The translations under genes and the position numbers were made by a program. Shown piece after piece: positions 32,892 to 43,079 of a stretch of 64,000 bases of DNA. The notes beneath the pieces are model-generated. The model did no database searches. It was given only the letters and a program-made list of their open reading frames with translations, and had not been told where the DNA came from. Source of the stretch: Gordionus sp. m RMFG-2023 (lineage: Eukaryota > Nematomorpha > Gordioida > Chordodea > Parachordodidae); assembly GCF_954871325.1 (NCBI RefSeq), contig NC_088776.1, positions 29,932,508-29,996,507 of the forward strand, given 5' to 3'. Position 1 is the stretch's first letter. Every line of letters starts with the position of its first letter.

Positions 32892-33533
32892 CTAATCGAT
32901 ACAATAAGGACATGTAAAATAATTATCATAATTAGCACATTTAGAATGTGCCCATTCAAGGCACATTGTACATTTTAGCCATTCATCGCCCTCGCGACTA
33001 TTTTTATAGTTTTTATTACAAATAACACATAAACAATTATTTTTTAATATCTTTTTTTTTCTCTGAATTAATAATTTTTTTTTATAAGGTGTAGATGTTA
33101 ATATTTCTGAATTCCTTTTTTTAGATATTTTATCCGATGAAATATTGAATAATTTTGGAATAGGTATTATAGATGAAGGATTGAATACTTTATTATAATT
33201 TTTTGAGCATGATGGTAACATAGCATGATAAGGTTCATCAATATCATCTGGAACATTTTCGTTCAATAATATAGATAAATCACTATCATTATTCTGAGTC
33301 ACTGTAAGATTTTGAGTCACTCTAATATTTTCATCATTATTTTCAAATTCAATATTTGAGTTAGCATTTGAATTATTACAGCAGATATAATCTTGTTCTG
33401 TAAATATATTTGGGTTTAAAGGAAATATGCCACATGCTAAGAATCCATTTAATATATTATTTGATGTCACTGCCCTTGGTATTTCATTTTTTAACACTCC
33501 TGGAATATCATAAATCTGAAATTGTTGCCCCAC
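32892..33533 (-). pseudogene. pogo-type transposase C-terminal part with PHD finger
   Basis: The start IYDIPGVLKNEIPRAVTSNN then ACGIFPLNPNIFTEQDY matches the end of DDE_1 transposases, which commonly read A-F-x-x-AGIYPFNP-x-IF. A serine/asparagine-rich linker of ~90 residues follows, then a PHD finger at the C-terminus (residues ~165-213): CVICNKNY, then DEWLKCTMCLEWAHSKC and FTCPYC, a C-x2-C ... W-x-KC-x2-C-x-EW-x-H-x2-C ... CP-x-C arrangement. PHD fingers read histone tails, and several invertebrate pogo-like transposases carry one. The frame is open for 213 codons, but the catalytic core upstream is gone. Confidence 0.82.
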
Positions 33534-33540
33534 ATGATTT

Positions 33541-33826
33541 TTAGATTGAGCATTATTAAAATTATGAAATACAATATAATTTCAATTGAGCATTTTTATT
33601 AAAGTCACCAAATTAATAATATTTAGATTGAGCATTATTAAAATTATGAAATAAAATATAATTTCAATTGAGCATTTTTATTAAAGTTACCAAATTAATA
33701 TTGATATTTAGATTGAGCATTATTAAAATTATGAAATACAATATAATTTCAATTGAGCATTTTTATTAAAGTTACCAAATTGATATTGATATTTAAATTG
33801 AGTTATTAAAATTATGAAATACAATA
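33541..33826. repeat. Tandem repeat, ~85-bp unit, three and a half copies
   Basis: The units share TTAGATTGAGCATTATTAAA ... TTTCAATTGAGCATTTTTAT ... CACCAAATTAATA. They replace the catalytic region of the pogo element and sit exactly between its two coding pieces. Confidence 0.88.
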
Positions 33827-34113
33827 TAATATAAACAATATAATTTAATTACTTGTTTAGGCGTTAATCCCATAAATGACCTACTTGCTTCTAATATGTA
33901 GTACAATCTAGATTCTTCTTCATTTGTAAATATTTGTTTATGATGATCTGAACTTTTAATACCAATTTTACATCTCCTTCTCAACGTTGTATAAGGTATG
34001 TTAAATTTTTTAGCAGACAAATTTAATGAAGTATTATTCGTTATTTTATATTTTATGGCTTCATTTATTATATTTACATCTCTGTATATGGTTTTTCTTT
34101 TATAATTTCTCAT
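33793..34113 (-). pseudogene. pogo-type transposase N-terminal helix-turn-helix part
   Basis: It reads MRNYKRKTIYRDVNIINEAI then LNLSAKKFNIPYTTLRRRCK, the psq/CENP-B-like helix-turn-helix at the start of pogo transposases (A-x-K-F-x-IP-x-TTL-x-RR). EEESRLYYILEASRSFMGLT continues into the typical E-x-x-L-x3-L ... G-x-G-x3-K-x-V block. The frame ends at the tandem repeat. The start at 34113 is plausible, being the first Met within 460 bases of the end. Confidence 0.82.
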
Positions 34114-34572
34114 TATTTGATTGATACAATAATAATTATAATAAATGAATTAATGAAAAATTAATGTGAATAATTTTATATTTTAACCGTTTTACCCATA
34201 ACAGCTTTACCCCTAGGTGACATATATTATAAATATCGTTATTGCGTGACTTCTAATATAGCTAAAGATGTCAGATAAATTTTATTTTATAGCTAATATA
34301 TTAAGGAACATGTGTGCTAAATTTTGAATCCTGAGGATATTAAATTTTACTAAGAGCAAAATATACTAGAGAATGATTTTTATATTTTTTGGGTAAAAAA
34401 CAGTGACAAAATATATAAAACCAGGTAAGTTTTTTAAAAGATGAACATAGGTAAGAAATTAGATATAAAAATACATCTTCACACCAAATTTAAGGTCTTT
34501 ATACTCAATGGTTAAAAAGTTATTCGCGTTAACATTGTTACCCCGTCAATCGCTTTACCCCGGTCTCCCCTA

Positions 34573-34935
34573 CTATACTAGACGCCGAGATGAATAAACT
34601 CGCTAAATATTCGCCATCGCTTCTTGCCAACTATACATTCCTACCACTAATCGTCACGACTCTAACATCGTTATGTTCTCATGCCCTAGCCATCTTTAAA
34701 GAGCTGGGAAAACATATCTCTGCTAGGACCGAGGATCCCAATGAGGGATTCTACCTACGTCAAAGGTTAGCTCTAAACATAATAAAACGTAACTATCTTA
34801 GCTTTATACTGTCAATGACCAAAACCCCTAAATTGAACATCCTATACATAGGAGACTTAGGCTATTTTGCTCCCAATTGTAACGTTGTCGCTAAAGGGAA
34901 ACTTGGATCTCAATCAAAAGACAGTAAACATTAAT
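34573..34935 (+). pseudogene. Reverse-transcriptase element fossil, copy A, 3' part
   Basis: Continuation of the fossil after the pogo insertion: NKLAKYSPSLLANYTFLPLI, then AIFKELGKHISART and YLRQRLALNIIKRNYLSF. This matches the very end of related proteins (K-x3-Y-x-L ... F-x-P ... ET ... LG-x2-I ... GD-x2-E ... FL-x-QRLS-x2-IQRGN). Only about 30 further codons follow. Confidence 0.75.
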
Positions 34936-35366
34936 GTTCATATAATTATAATTTACTAATATTATTTTTTTTTTCACCAATAATTGTGAAAATTATAACT
35001 TATTTTGTAATTTTATAAACATTTTTGACTTTATATTACTATTAATTAAATTGTTTATTAATTTTAAAAAAAAATCTTTTAAAAAAATATATATACACTT
35101 ACTATTTCAAGGTAAAATAAAATGTAAATACCTTTATAATTAGGAGGGGGAAATATAGCAAATATTTCAAACTTAAATGTACAATATAAATATTTACAAT
35201 TTACTAATAAATAAATAATTTACGTATAATAATTTACCAGAGGGGTCGGGCGATAACTGCAGGCAAGCATGAATAATAATTACGTTTATAAAAATTTCAA
35301 TGTAATCAATTAATACCAAAATATAAAAAATGAGTTTTTATCAGGTAAAAAATAGTACTACAAATG
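34936..35366. other. No feature seen
   Basis: AT-rich. It probably begins with the 3' untranslated end of the reverse-transcriptase fossil. Nothing else is recognisable. Confidence 0.5.
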
Positions 35367-35374
35367 AGTAACGC

Positions 35375-35711
35375 TAGTGATCTGCATTGAGTAATTTTTC
35401 AAGCCCCGCCCGGCCGAAATTTTTTTTTAAAAGTTTTGTCTGGAAAATGAAAATTTTTATTGGCCCGGCTCGAATTTATTAAAATATAAAAATTAATTTT
35501 TATAATTACTCAAAATAAACGATATATGTTAACTGGCGTCTAGTTTCTATAAATAAAAGCAAATATTTTTATTTTACATAAAAAATTCAACATAAAATTT
35601 ATAAATTTAAAAAATTTCTAAGGCCCGACCCGGCCATTTCTAAAATATTAGGCCCGACCTAGTCCGAACCCAATTTTTTTTTTAAAAAAGCCCAACTTTT
35701 GCAAATTTCTA
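35375..35711. mobile_element. GC-patterned hAT MITE (CCCGGCCCG family)
   Basis: The ends TAGTGATCTGCATTGAG and ACTTTTGCAAATTTCTA have flanking AGTAACGC (35367-35374) and AGTAACAC (35712-35719), a 7/8 duplication. The interior is collinear with 30369-30701, and the GC-rich words are partly decayed. Confidence 0.88.
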
Positions 35712-35868
35712 AGTAACACAGTTCCTACTAATTGAAAATGTTTTCTTTTGAGTATTTCAAATATTTTATAACGACGTGCAAATTGGTTTTGGTTAAAAAC
35801 AATTGCTTGTTTTTCACAACGTTCAAGTGAATAGCCAGTGAGGGGATGGGGCATGGGCAAAGTTGTAC
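35712..35868 (-). other. Unassigned open stretch split by the MITE
   Basis: The minus strand reads LPMPHPLTGYSLERCEKQAI, VFNQNQFARRYKIFEILKRK, HFQLVGTV. If the MITE at 35375-35711 is ignored, the frame stays open for about 20 more codons. The composition looks protein-like, but I do not recognise a family. It could be a transposon or a host exon remnant. Confidence 0.3.
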
Positions 35869-36065
35869 AAAAGATCTTCTTTGAAGATTTTTGAGCAAGA
35901 TCTTTGAAGATCTTTTATTTTTAAGAAATTTTGAGCAACGATCTTAAAATTTGAAGATCTTTTATTTTTAAAAAATTTTGAGCAGCGATCTTCAAGGATC
36001 TAGATCTTTGAAGATCTTTTATTTAAAAATATTTTAGATCAACGATCTTCAAAGATTTCATATTT
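35863..36065. repeat. Tandem repeat based on GATCTTTGAAGATC
   Basis: About four units of ~55-65 bases: GATCTTTGAAGATCTTTTAT, then TTTTAAAAAATTTTGAGCA(A/G)C. The words GATCTTTGAAGATC and GATCTTC make each unit partly self-complementary. It abuts the satellite array that begins near 36120. Confidence 0.8.
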
Positions 36066-36119
36066 TATAATGTTAGAGTAAATTATTATTATTTTGATAT
36101 TATTTTTTGAAGTAAATGG

Positions 36120-37330
36120 GTTAGTAGTTAAATTAAAATAAAAATTCAATAAAGATGTACCGATAATTTTCATAATAGTTATTTTTTAAAACTTTTTTTG
36201 ACATTGGGTAAAAATTTATATTTAAAAAAAAATTCATATTAAAATTTCAATGAAGATGAAATGTAACAAAGAAAAGTGACAATTGTAATAATCGTTATTT
36301 TTTAACTTATTTGATTTATTGTGTCGTAAATAGGTTATAATTTATATTATTAAGATGTAAAAATAAAATTTCAATGAAGATGTACCATAGAAAAGTGACA
36401 ATTGTCATAATCGTTATTATTAAATTTTTTGAATTTTTTTAAAGCAAATGGGTAAAAATAGATATATTAAAATTTCATTGAAGATGTACCACAGGAAAGT
36501 GACAATTGTCATAATCGTTATTTTTGAACTTTTTTAAAGTTTTTTAAGGCAAGTGGGCAAAAATAGATATTGTTAAAATGTTAAATTAAAATTGCAGTGA
36601 AGATAGAAAAGTGACAATTGTCATAATCGTTATTTTTGAACTTTTTTAAGGCAAATGGGTAAAAATCTATATTAACATGTTAAATTAAAACTTCAGTGAA
36701 GATGCACCACAGGAAAGTGACAATTGTCATACACGTTATTTTTGAACCTTTTTGAATTTTTTTAAGGTAAATGGGTAAAAATAGATATTATTAACATATT
36801 AAATTAAAAGTTCAGTGAAGATTTACTACAGGAAAGTGACAATTGTCATAATCATTATTTTTGAACTTTTTTAAAAATTTTTTATGCAAATGGGTAAAAA
36901 TATATTTTATAAACATGTAAATTAAAATTTCAGTGAAGATGTACCATAGGAAAGTGACAATTGTCATAATAGTTATTTATTAACTTTTTTATTTTTTTTG
37001 ATTAATAGGTTAGAATTTATATTATTAAGATGTAAAATTTAAATTTCAATAAAAATGTACCAAAGAAGAGTGACAATTGTCATAATCGTTATTATTTAAT
37101 ATTTTTGGGGATAATATGTCAAAATATATATTATTAAGATGTAAAATTAAAATTTCAATAAAAATATACCATAGAAGAGTGACAATTGTCATTATCGTTA
37201 TTATTATTCTTTTTTGAATTTTTTAGATATAACATAGAAAATTGACAATTGTCATATGTAATATTTTTAAAACTTTTAAAAATTTAAACAAGGATAAAAC
37301 ATAGAAATTTTGACAATTATTGCTTATTTC
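36120..37330 (+). repeat. Single arm of the ~115-bp TGACAATTGTCA satellite
   Basis: About ten units with the same core (AGTGACAATTGTCATAATCG), GCAAATGGGTAAAAAT block and CAGTGAAGATGTACCA block as the arms at 250-3270, in the orientation of the left arm. The core positions 36611, 36717, 36836 and 36954 give spacings of 106-119. No inverted partner arm is present within 3 kb, so this is a solo arm. Confidence 0.87.
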
Positions 37331-38140
37331 AAAATTATTGAATATATATATATTGCTATCCAGGTTTATTATCAGAACGGTGCTATCTAATTTTAAAAAA
37401 TTAGCGTCCCTTATCTAATTTTTTTTAAGAAAAAATATTGGTACAGCATGTTTCTTAAAATTTTGATGGCTTTATTATTAGATTACAAAATATTAAAAAC
37501 TATTAAAAGCCGTGCTTTTACTATTTACAACAACATATAATAGGAAGCTCTTCCAGGCAATAAGACATAGGTAAAATTTAAGTCATGAGTCCTAATACTT
37601 TATATATATGGGTTGTTAAATTCTTGGTTTTACAAAAATAATAAACCAGATCCTACTCATTCAAATGTGTCGATTTAGTTTTTTATTCTGAAAAAATTGT
37701 ATATTTTTTAATTTTATTCTATCAATTCGAGTCGCGAAATGCAGTTTTAATTATGAATATTCATTGTAATTTGTAAATTTAAGAAATAGTTTAATATTAA
37801 CATCGAAATAATTATCTTATATCCTCTTTATTAATTCTCCTTTTAAAATTCAACCAATACTTCTTTAATTTATCCCAATATATAAATTTTTACGCAAATT
37901 TCAAACACCTCTTTTGTATCTCTGCTTTTAAAATTCATCTCAATATATATATTCTCTTTAGTATTTCTCCTTTACTTTTGCGTAAATTTCAAACACCCCA
38001 TTTAAAATTCTCGCTCTGGATAATTTATAATTGATTTAGGGTTATAAAATATTAAATTAAAATATAAACTTTTTTTAAATATATTATTCTTTTTATTAAT
38101 AAAAAAACTTCTAGCCTTCTATTTTATTTTAAATGCCAGC
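37331..38140. other. No feature seen
   Basis: AT-rich with no recognisable coding or repeat structure. Confidence 0.5.
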
Positions 38141-38380
38141 TAGTGTTTAAACGACTCGAAAATTAAGTCGAGTTTTGAGTCGATTAGTCGACTCATTTTT
38201 ACGACTCGAGTATTGAACTTGAGTTATGAACTCAAGTTGCGACTGGAGTTTTGAACTTGAGTTGTGAACTCATAATAGTTTATTGAATTTTATGAACTCA
38301 ATTGTTTATATAAGAGTTATTTATTGGTTAACTGTGTAAAACCCAGATCCGTGGCTTGAGTCTAAAAATCGACTAAACTA
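38141..38380. mobile_element. Possible hAT-like MITE with ACTCGAG repeats
   Basis: It starts TAGTGTTTAAACGACTCG and may end AATCGACTAAACTA. Between 38160 and 38270 there are nested inverted words (GACTCGAAAATTAAGTCGAG, TTGAACTTGAGTTATGAACT, CAAGTT) with a ~19-bp rhythm. The flanks do not form a clear duplication, so the right border is uncertain. Confidence 0.45.
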
Positions 38381-39140
38381 GCAATGAGCACAAACTCCAA
38401 GCACAACCAATATATTTTAAGTTGTTTTTTCTTGACCTTATTAAATATATGATTATAGAACTATTGAATAATTAGCAAACCAAGAGCCACCTCTCTATGG
38501 AAATTACTACGTAGGTTAGGATTAATTTTATCAGCACCAAATATTGATATGATGGATGGGTATCAAATAAGTCTAGTTCTACCTTAATATGATGTAAGTT
38601 TGACTTGGGAGCTGGGGTAAAATATAAATATGGTTACTCGTATAAAATTTTTGACCATCGCATTTCTTTTGTATGTTTTTAACATTTTATTTTTAACTTT
38701 TGTACAATATTAAGAGAAAAACATCTACTAGATTTCCAAATTAGGGTTTAAATCGAGTTTAGGAATTTTAAACTCTATTTAACGGAAATTTTGATAACAT
38801 GAACTTAATCGAAATTCCTAAAATTATTATCCTTTGTTTGCAAATAAGGATTCTTCGTAACATTACCCTAAAAGCGTTTGGTCCTGATCTTTAATATAAA
38901 TAATGAATTAAAATTTTACAATTGCAATACAAAAATCTATATAAAAATATGGACTACCCTACATTCTAAAAATTAATCTTTTTTTTCCATGAATATATTC
39001 TAAAAATTAATCTTTTCTTTTTTCCTTAAGTTGGAAAAAGTAAAATAAAAATACCCCGCAACCCCCCCCCCCTGGTAAGTATTAAAAAAATAATTTAATA
39101 AAAAAACAATGAATTTTATATCCAAAAAAATAAAATTATT
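38381..39140. other. No gene; short duplication and C runs
   Basis: ATTCTAAAAATTAATCTTTT is repeated within 40 bases at 38962-39015, and poly-C runs occur at 39061-39071. Nothing else is recognisable. Confidence 0.5.
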
Positions 39141-39151
39141 CCCCCCCCCCC

Positions 39152-39372
39152 TAGTGTTGTTAAACGGCTCGTCTTGAGCCTTTTTAAAAACGGCTAACTC
39201 AATATTTCATCCAGAAAAATATTACACAAACCTGAAGATTTTGTTTATAGACGGAACAAATGTCTACGCATATAATCTCGAAATCTCGAGGCTTAGTCAA
39301 TATTTATCTGACTAAAATATTGAGTTAGCCGTTTTTAAAAATCGGCTCAAAATGAGCCGTTTAACAACACTA
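39152..39372. mobile_element. 221-bp hAT MITE (ACGGCTC family), well preserved
   Basis: The ends TAGTGTTGTTAAACGGCTCG and GAGCCGTTTAACAACACTA are nearly perfectly inverted for over 20 bases. Flanking C-rich 8-mers (CCCCCCCC and CCCCTACC) fit a target duplication at 6 of 8. An inner inverted pair (TAACTCAATATTTCATCCAG / AAATATTGAGTTAGCC) makes the whole element able to fold on itself. Confidence 0.9.
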
Positions 39373-39889
39373 CCCCTACCCTCCACCCCCTTAATTAGGT
39401 GCCAGATAGGCGTTAACAAATTATAAGAATAAAAATTTATTATTTCAGAGATTTAGAAAAATACAATATATGAACCAAAAATAGTTTAAGTTATTTTTTT
39501 TATCTATTATCTTAAAAATTATTATTAAAAATATAAACAATTAAATTAATATTAAAAAAAAAATTATAAAAAAATTATAAAAAAATAACAAAATAAATAA
39601 AATATAATATTATACCTCCCGAAACTTTTTATAGACAATTTTTTGTAATTTCTAAAAAAATAAAAACAAGAAAACTCCTTATTTATTTACTTTTTAAAAT
39701 AGTACTAATGATTTTTTCTTCTAAAAGTTATTTATAATACTTCAAAATTTACGAATATATTAGTTTTTTAATAGAAATTAACTCCAGATTTTCCAAAATT
39801 TTAAGAGGCATTATTTTGTATTCTACACATAAAACCACTCTTAGCAAATAGATTATTTCGGCATGTTAAACCTTAATAATTATTATGCA

Positions 39890-39965
39890 AGTCTTAAGAT
39901 TGTGGTCATAGATGGCACAAACGTTTGGACATCTATAAACCAAATGTCGAGGTTTAGGTAATAAT
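39890..39965. repeat. Internal fragment of the ACGGCTC MITE family
   Basis: CAAGTCTTAAGATTGTGGTC and GGCACAAACGTTTGGACATC correspond to the centre of 17556-17765 (AGATGTCCAAACGTTTGTAC) in inverted order. The ends are lost. Confidence 0.55.
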
Positions 39966-40345
39966 AATAATTAAAAATATTTAAATCCCCGATCCAAGGT
40001 GAAATTTTTTCTTTTAAATATATTTAGTATTTTTCTTTATTAAATTTAGCAGCTTTTAAAAATCGAACCGAACAACATTATATTTATATCTCAAAAACAT
40101 GATTTAAAAAAACAAATTTATCTTTCATCAAAGGAAAGATGGGACTATGAAGACCTCAGTCATTTTAAAAATTTCAGTACTTAAAACAAGTATATGTGTG
40201 TAAAGTAAAACTAATTTTGAATTTTTTCAGTGCTTCAAGAGTTTGGGTAAAGTCTTACATCCTATATATTTAACAATTTTATTTTGTGTCAATTATTCGT
40301 CATTTTTTAATTAGCATCCCTTCACCTTATAAATTTCATTAAATA

Positions 40346-40525
40346 AAGTGTTAAACGGCTATATTTGAGCCGATTTTTTAAACTCACTATTTAATTAAGA
40401 AGAATATTATGCCAGCCATTTTTCTTATGTATGATCGGAATCTGACGCTTAGTCATTATTTTTCGACTTGAATATTGACTTGATCGTTTTTAAAAATAGG
40501 CTCAAAACGAGCTATTTATATTACT
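40346..40525. mobile_element. Degraded copy of the ACGGCTC MITE family
   Basis: It starts AGTGTTAAACGGCTATATTT and ends near GGCTCAAAACGAGCTATTTA, with the inner AATATTGACTTGATCGTTTT block. The ends have decayed and no target duplication is visible. Confidence 0.65.
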
Positions 40526-40978
40526 TCGCTATATTCAATTTTATATAATAAATGCACATGCAAATATTAATCTTTTATAAATTAATATTTAGAAATCTAC
40601 ATGATTTAGTTTCCAAAATAATTTAAAATTTCGACGATAGGGGATTGAAAATTAATTTGGTACAGATAATATATACAAAGTTATTTTGTATAATGATAAT
40701 GTAATTTTCTTTTCCTGATATCGCATAAATTATAATCTCGATAAAAACACAGAAGGTATAAATTTCATTGTTAGTTATTCAGGTAGGTTTTATCATCAAA
40801 TACAACTAGTAGCTGGCCAAATATTTAAATTTCAATATTAATGTGTAGTCCAGTCCAGGGTTGCCAGGTCAAAATTTTAAAATTGCGGTAGAAAAATTTA
40901 ATTACTATTTTATTATATTTGTAGATTCCTGCACAAGATACTATTCAACAAAAAGATACTGAAAATCAAAAACCAAAT
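40526..40978. other. No gene; one possible transposon end
   Basis: CCAGGGTTGCCAGGTC near 40856 looks like a hAT-type terminal word, but no partner end was found. The rest is AT-rich. Confidence 0.4.
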
Positions 40979-41141
40979 TGTAGTACTGAAAATCAAGGGC
41001 AATGTATTATTGTTACAAGATCCTACAGTAAATTTTTGTCTCAAATTTAGACATAAAATTGTAGTACTGAAAATCAAGAGCAATGTATTATTGTTTCAAG
41101 ATCCTTAACAGTAAATTTTTGTCTCAAATTTAGACATACTG
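40979..41141. repeat. Tandem duplication, 81-bp unit
   Basis: Two copies of GTAGTACTGAAAATCAAG(G/A)G ... AATTTTTGTCTCAAATTTAG with very few differences, so it is recent. Confidence 0.85.
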
Positions 41142-41238
41142 ATAGAATATCATATATACACTAGAACTAACAACTGAACTGATATATTCATTCATCTTCC
41201 ATTACCATAAAACCAAGAACTAACTGATACATCATCAT

Positions 41239-42446
41239 CAGTGTTGTTAAAATAGCGCGCTACTTTTTTCAGTAGCGGTAGCTTTAGCGGGCTATTTTTT
41301 TTAGAAAATAGCGATAGCGGTAGCTCGCTACTAATTTAGAAAGTAGCGCAGTAGCGCGCTACTTCGCTACTTTCAATTTTACATAATAAATACATCTAAA
41401 AATTATTAAAATATATTTTTTAATAAATCTAAAATTATAATCCTTTTTATTTAATTTAATTTTGAAATTTATATATAAAAATATACATTATAAATCTAGT
41501 TAGCATTATAAATCTAGTTATTAAAAATGTGTGAGATTGTTGAAGATAGTGAAATTTCTTTGGAAAATGAGAAAAATATAGAATCCTTAATATATAGTAT
41601 TAATATAAAATTCAAAATTAATATATTATTAATTACCCTGTGTATAATAATTATATTTTTAAATCTTTATTTACCATAATTTAATACTATTTTAATATTT
41701 TTTTATAAATGAATCTAAATCTCAGATAAATTTAAATTTTGAAAATTAAAAAGGTATTCTTCTTTTTATATAATAAATACAAACGCTTTATATAAATTAG
41801 ATTTCCAGATCTGTATGATAATGATAAGATAATGTAATAGATTCTATCGTTCATCCTAGTTTCAAGTTAAATTGGCATACATTAATTTGATTGAATCTAA
41901 AGGGCAACTTGATAGCTGATGGTAACGTTAAAAAATGTCCCTAACCACGAAACTAATACTATAGCAACATCGACACCGCGGCCTTTTTATAGATGATTTT
42001 TTTGAAATAAATAATAATAATAATATTAAACCTCTAGATGCTTTTTTAAATCTAAAAATACTATTTTTGATGATTTTTTTCATATAAAAAGTGTTTTTAT
42101 TAAATTTAATACTGCGTTGCCCTCAAGTGCTAGTGATGAACGATTATTTAGTATGGCAAAGCTTATACTTTCTGATCATCGCTTTAAACTTGGGGATGAC
42201 AGTACTGAAATGTTGTTATTATTAAAGTGCATTAATAAATAAATTATATATATGTAACAAATTATAGTCATGTTTTTATACCAATATTTTATTTGTGGAA
42301 ACGTAAAAAATATTTTTTAAAAAAAAATCAAAATAGCGTAAAAAGTAGCTTTAGCTATTTTTTTTTAAAGAAGCTAATAGCGCGCTACTCGTTTGAAAAC
42401 GATAGCGGTAGCGCGCTACTTTTAAAAGTAGCGTTTAACAACACTG
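41239..42446 (+). mobile_element. hAT element with TAGCGCGCTAC repeats, internally deleted
   Basis: The ends CAGTGTTGTTAAAATAGCGC and AGTAGCGTTTAACAACACTG are inverted. Both subterminal regions hold clusters of TAGCGCGCTACT, AGCGGTAGC and related words (41253-41370 and 42325-42432). The flanks ATCATCAT and TAATATGG do not match. Only the transposase C-terminus (42105-42242) remains. A second member of the family is 56393-58695. Confidence 0.86.
42105..42242 (+). pseudogene. hAT transposase C-terminal (dimerisation) fragment
   Basis: It reads FNTALPSSASDERLFSMAKL then ILSDHRFKLGDDSTEMLLLL and KCINK with a TAA stop, the LPSSAS-x-ERLFS-x-A signature of hAT transposases. It is open for ~45 codons, and the rest of the transposase is deleted. 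Confidence 0.8.
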
Positions 42447-42734
42447 TAATATGGCTACAAATGCTTATTTGTTGGAACCCGATAATCGTCAAGCCTGAGA
42501 TATATACAATTATTATTATAATTCATATCTTCTTTTTTTCTATTTCTTCCTTCTTTTATTTATTCCTTTTTTTATTTCTTTGCTCCCCTAAAATCCATCT
42601 CCTACCTTCACGCGGTGGGGAGTGAACAGCAGTGCTGACTAACAGGAGCTCTGGTGGATAATGTTAGTATTTGGGGTGTTAATAAGAAATAAGAAACATT
42701 TTCCCCATAAAAACTTAATTATTGAATAATCATA
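42447..42734. other. No gene seen
   Basis: A pyrimidine-rich stretch (42520-42600) is followed by a less AT-rich part near 42600-42680. The ORF 42293-42625 runs out of the hAT end and is a shadow. Confidence 0.5.
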
Positions 42735-42846
42735 AAATATAAAAATTTCTGATTCATCCATCAATAAAGGTAAAATTTATTATTCATTCAGCATTGAAAA
42801 GAAGAAAATTCTGATTCCCAGTCATTCTTGACGGGTTATCAGCTAG
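42735..42846. repeat. Solo right arm of the GATAGCCC MITE family
   Basis: GATTCATCCATCAATAAAGG, TCATTCTTGACGGGTTATCA and CTAG match the right arm of 5255-5664 and 62240-62834. The left arm is absent. Confidence 0.6.
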
Positions 42847-42849
42847 TTA

Positions 42850-42935
42850 TATAATAAAATTTTGATTGAATATTATTAATTGCTTTTTAACAATGCATTT
42901 TAGCAATGTAGTATTTAGTCATGCCGTATATAATT
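42850..42935. repeat. Interspersed repeat that is an empty site for 19440-22871
   Basis: ATATAATAAAATTTTGATT, TTAATTGC, TTTTAGCAATG and GTAGTATTTAGTCATGCCG run on here without interruption. At 19412-19447 plus 22864-22900 the same sequence is split by the CGAAT MITE and two hATs. Confidence 0.7.
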
Positions 42936-43079
42936 CTAAATATTAAGAAAATGTTTAAATTAATTTAAATAATTATTTCTTGTATATTAATATTTTATCT
43001 CATGAAAATTACAAAAAAATTTTAAAACAACTATTTTTATCTCTACTAATAACTATGATTAGAAAATGTTGAGATATCC

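Larger units (their letters stand above)
32569..34570 (-). mobile_element. pogo-type (Tc1/mariner superfamily) DNA transposon
   Basis: The ends GGGGAGACCGTGGTAAAACG and TTTACCCCGGTCTCCCC are inverted and flanked by TA on both sides (32567-32568, 34571-34572), the target duplication of Tc1/mariner elements. Subterminal TTTTACC / GGTAAAA words recur. On the minus strand there is an N-terminal DNA-binding piece (34113-33793) and a C-terminal piece with a PHD finger (33533-32892), with a tandem repeat between them. The catalytic domain is missing, so this is an internally deleted copy. It interrupts the reverse-transcriptase fossil. Confidence 0.93.
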
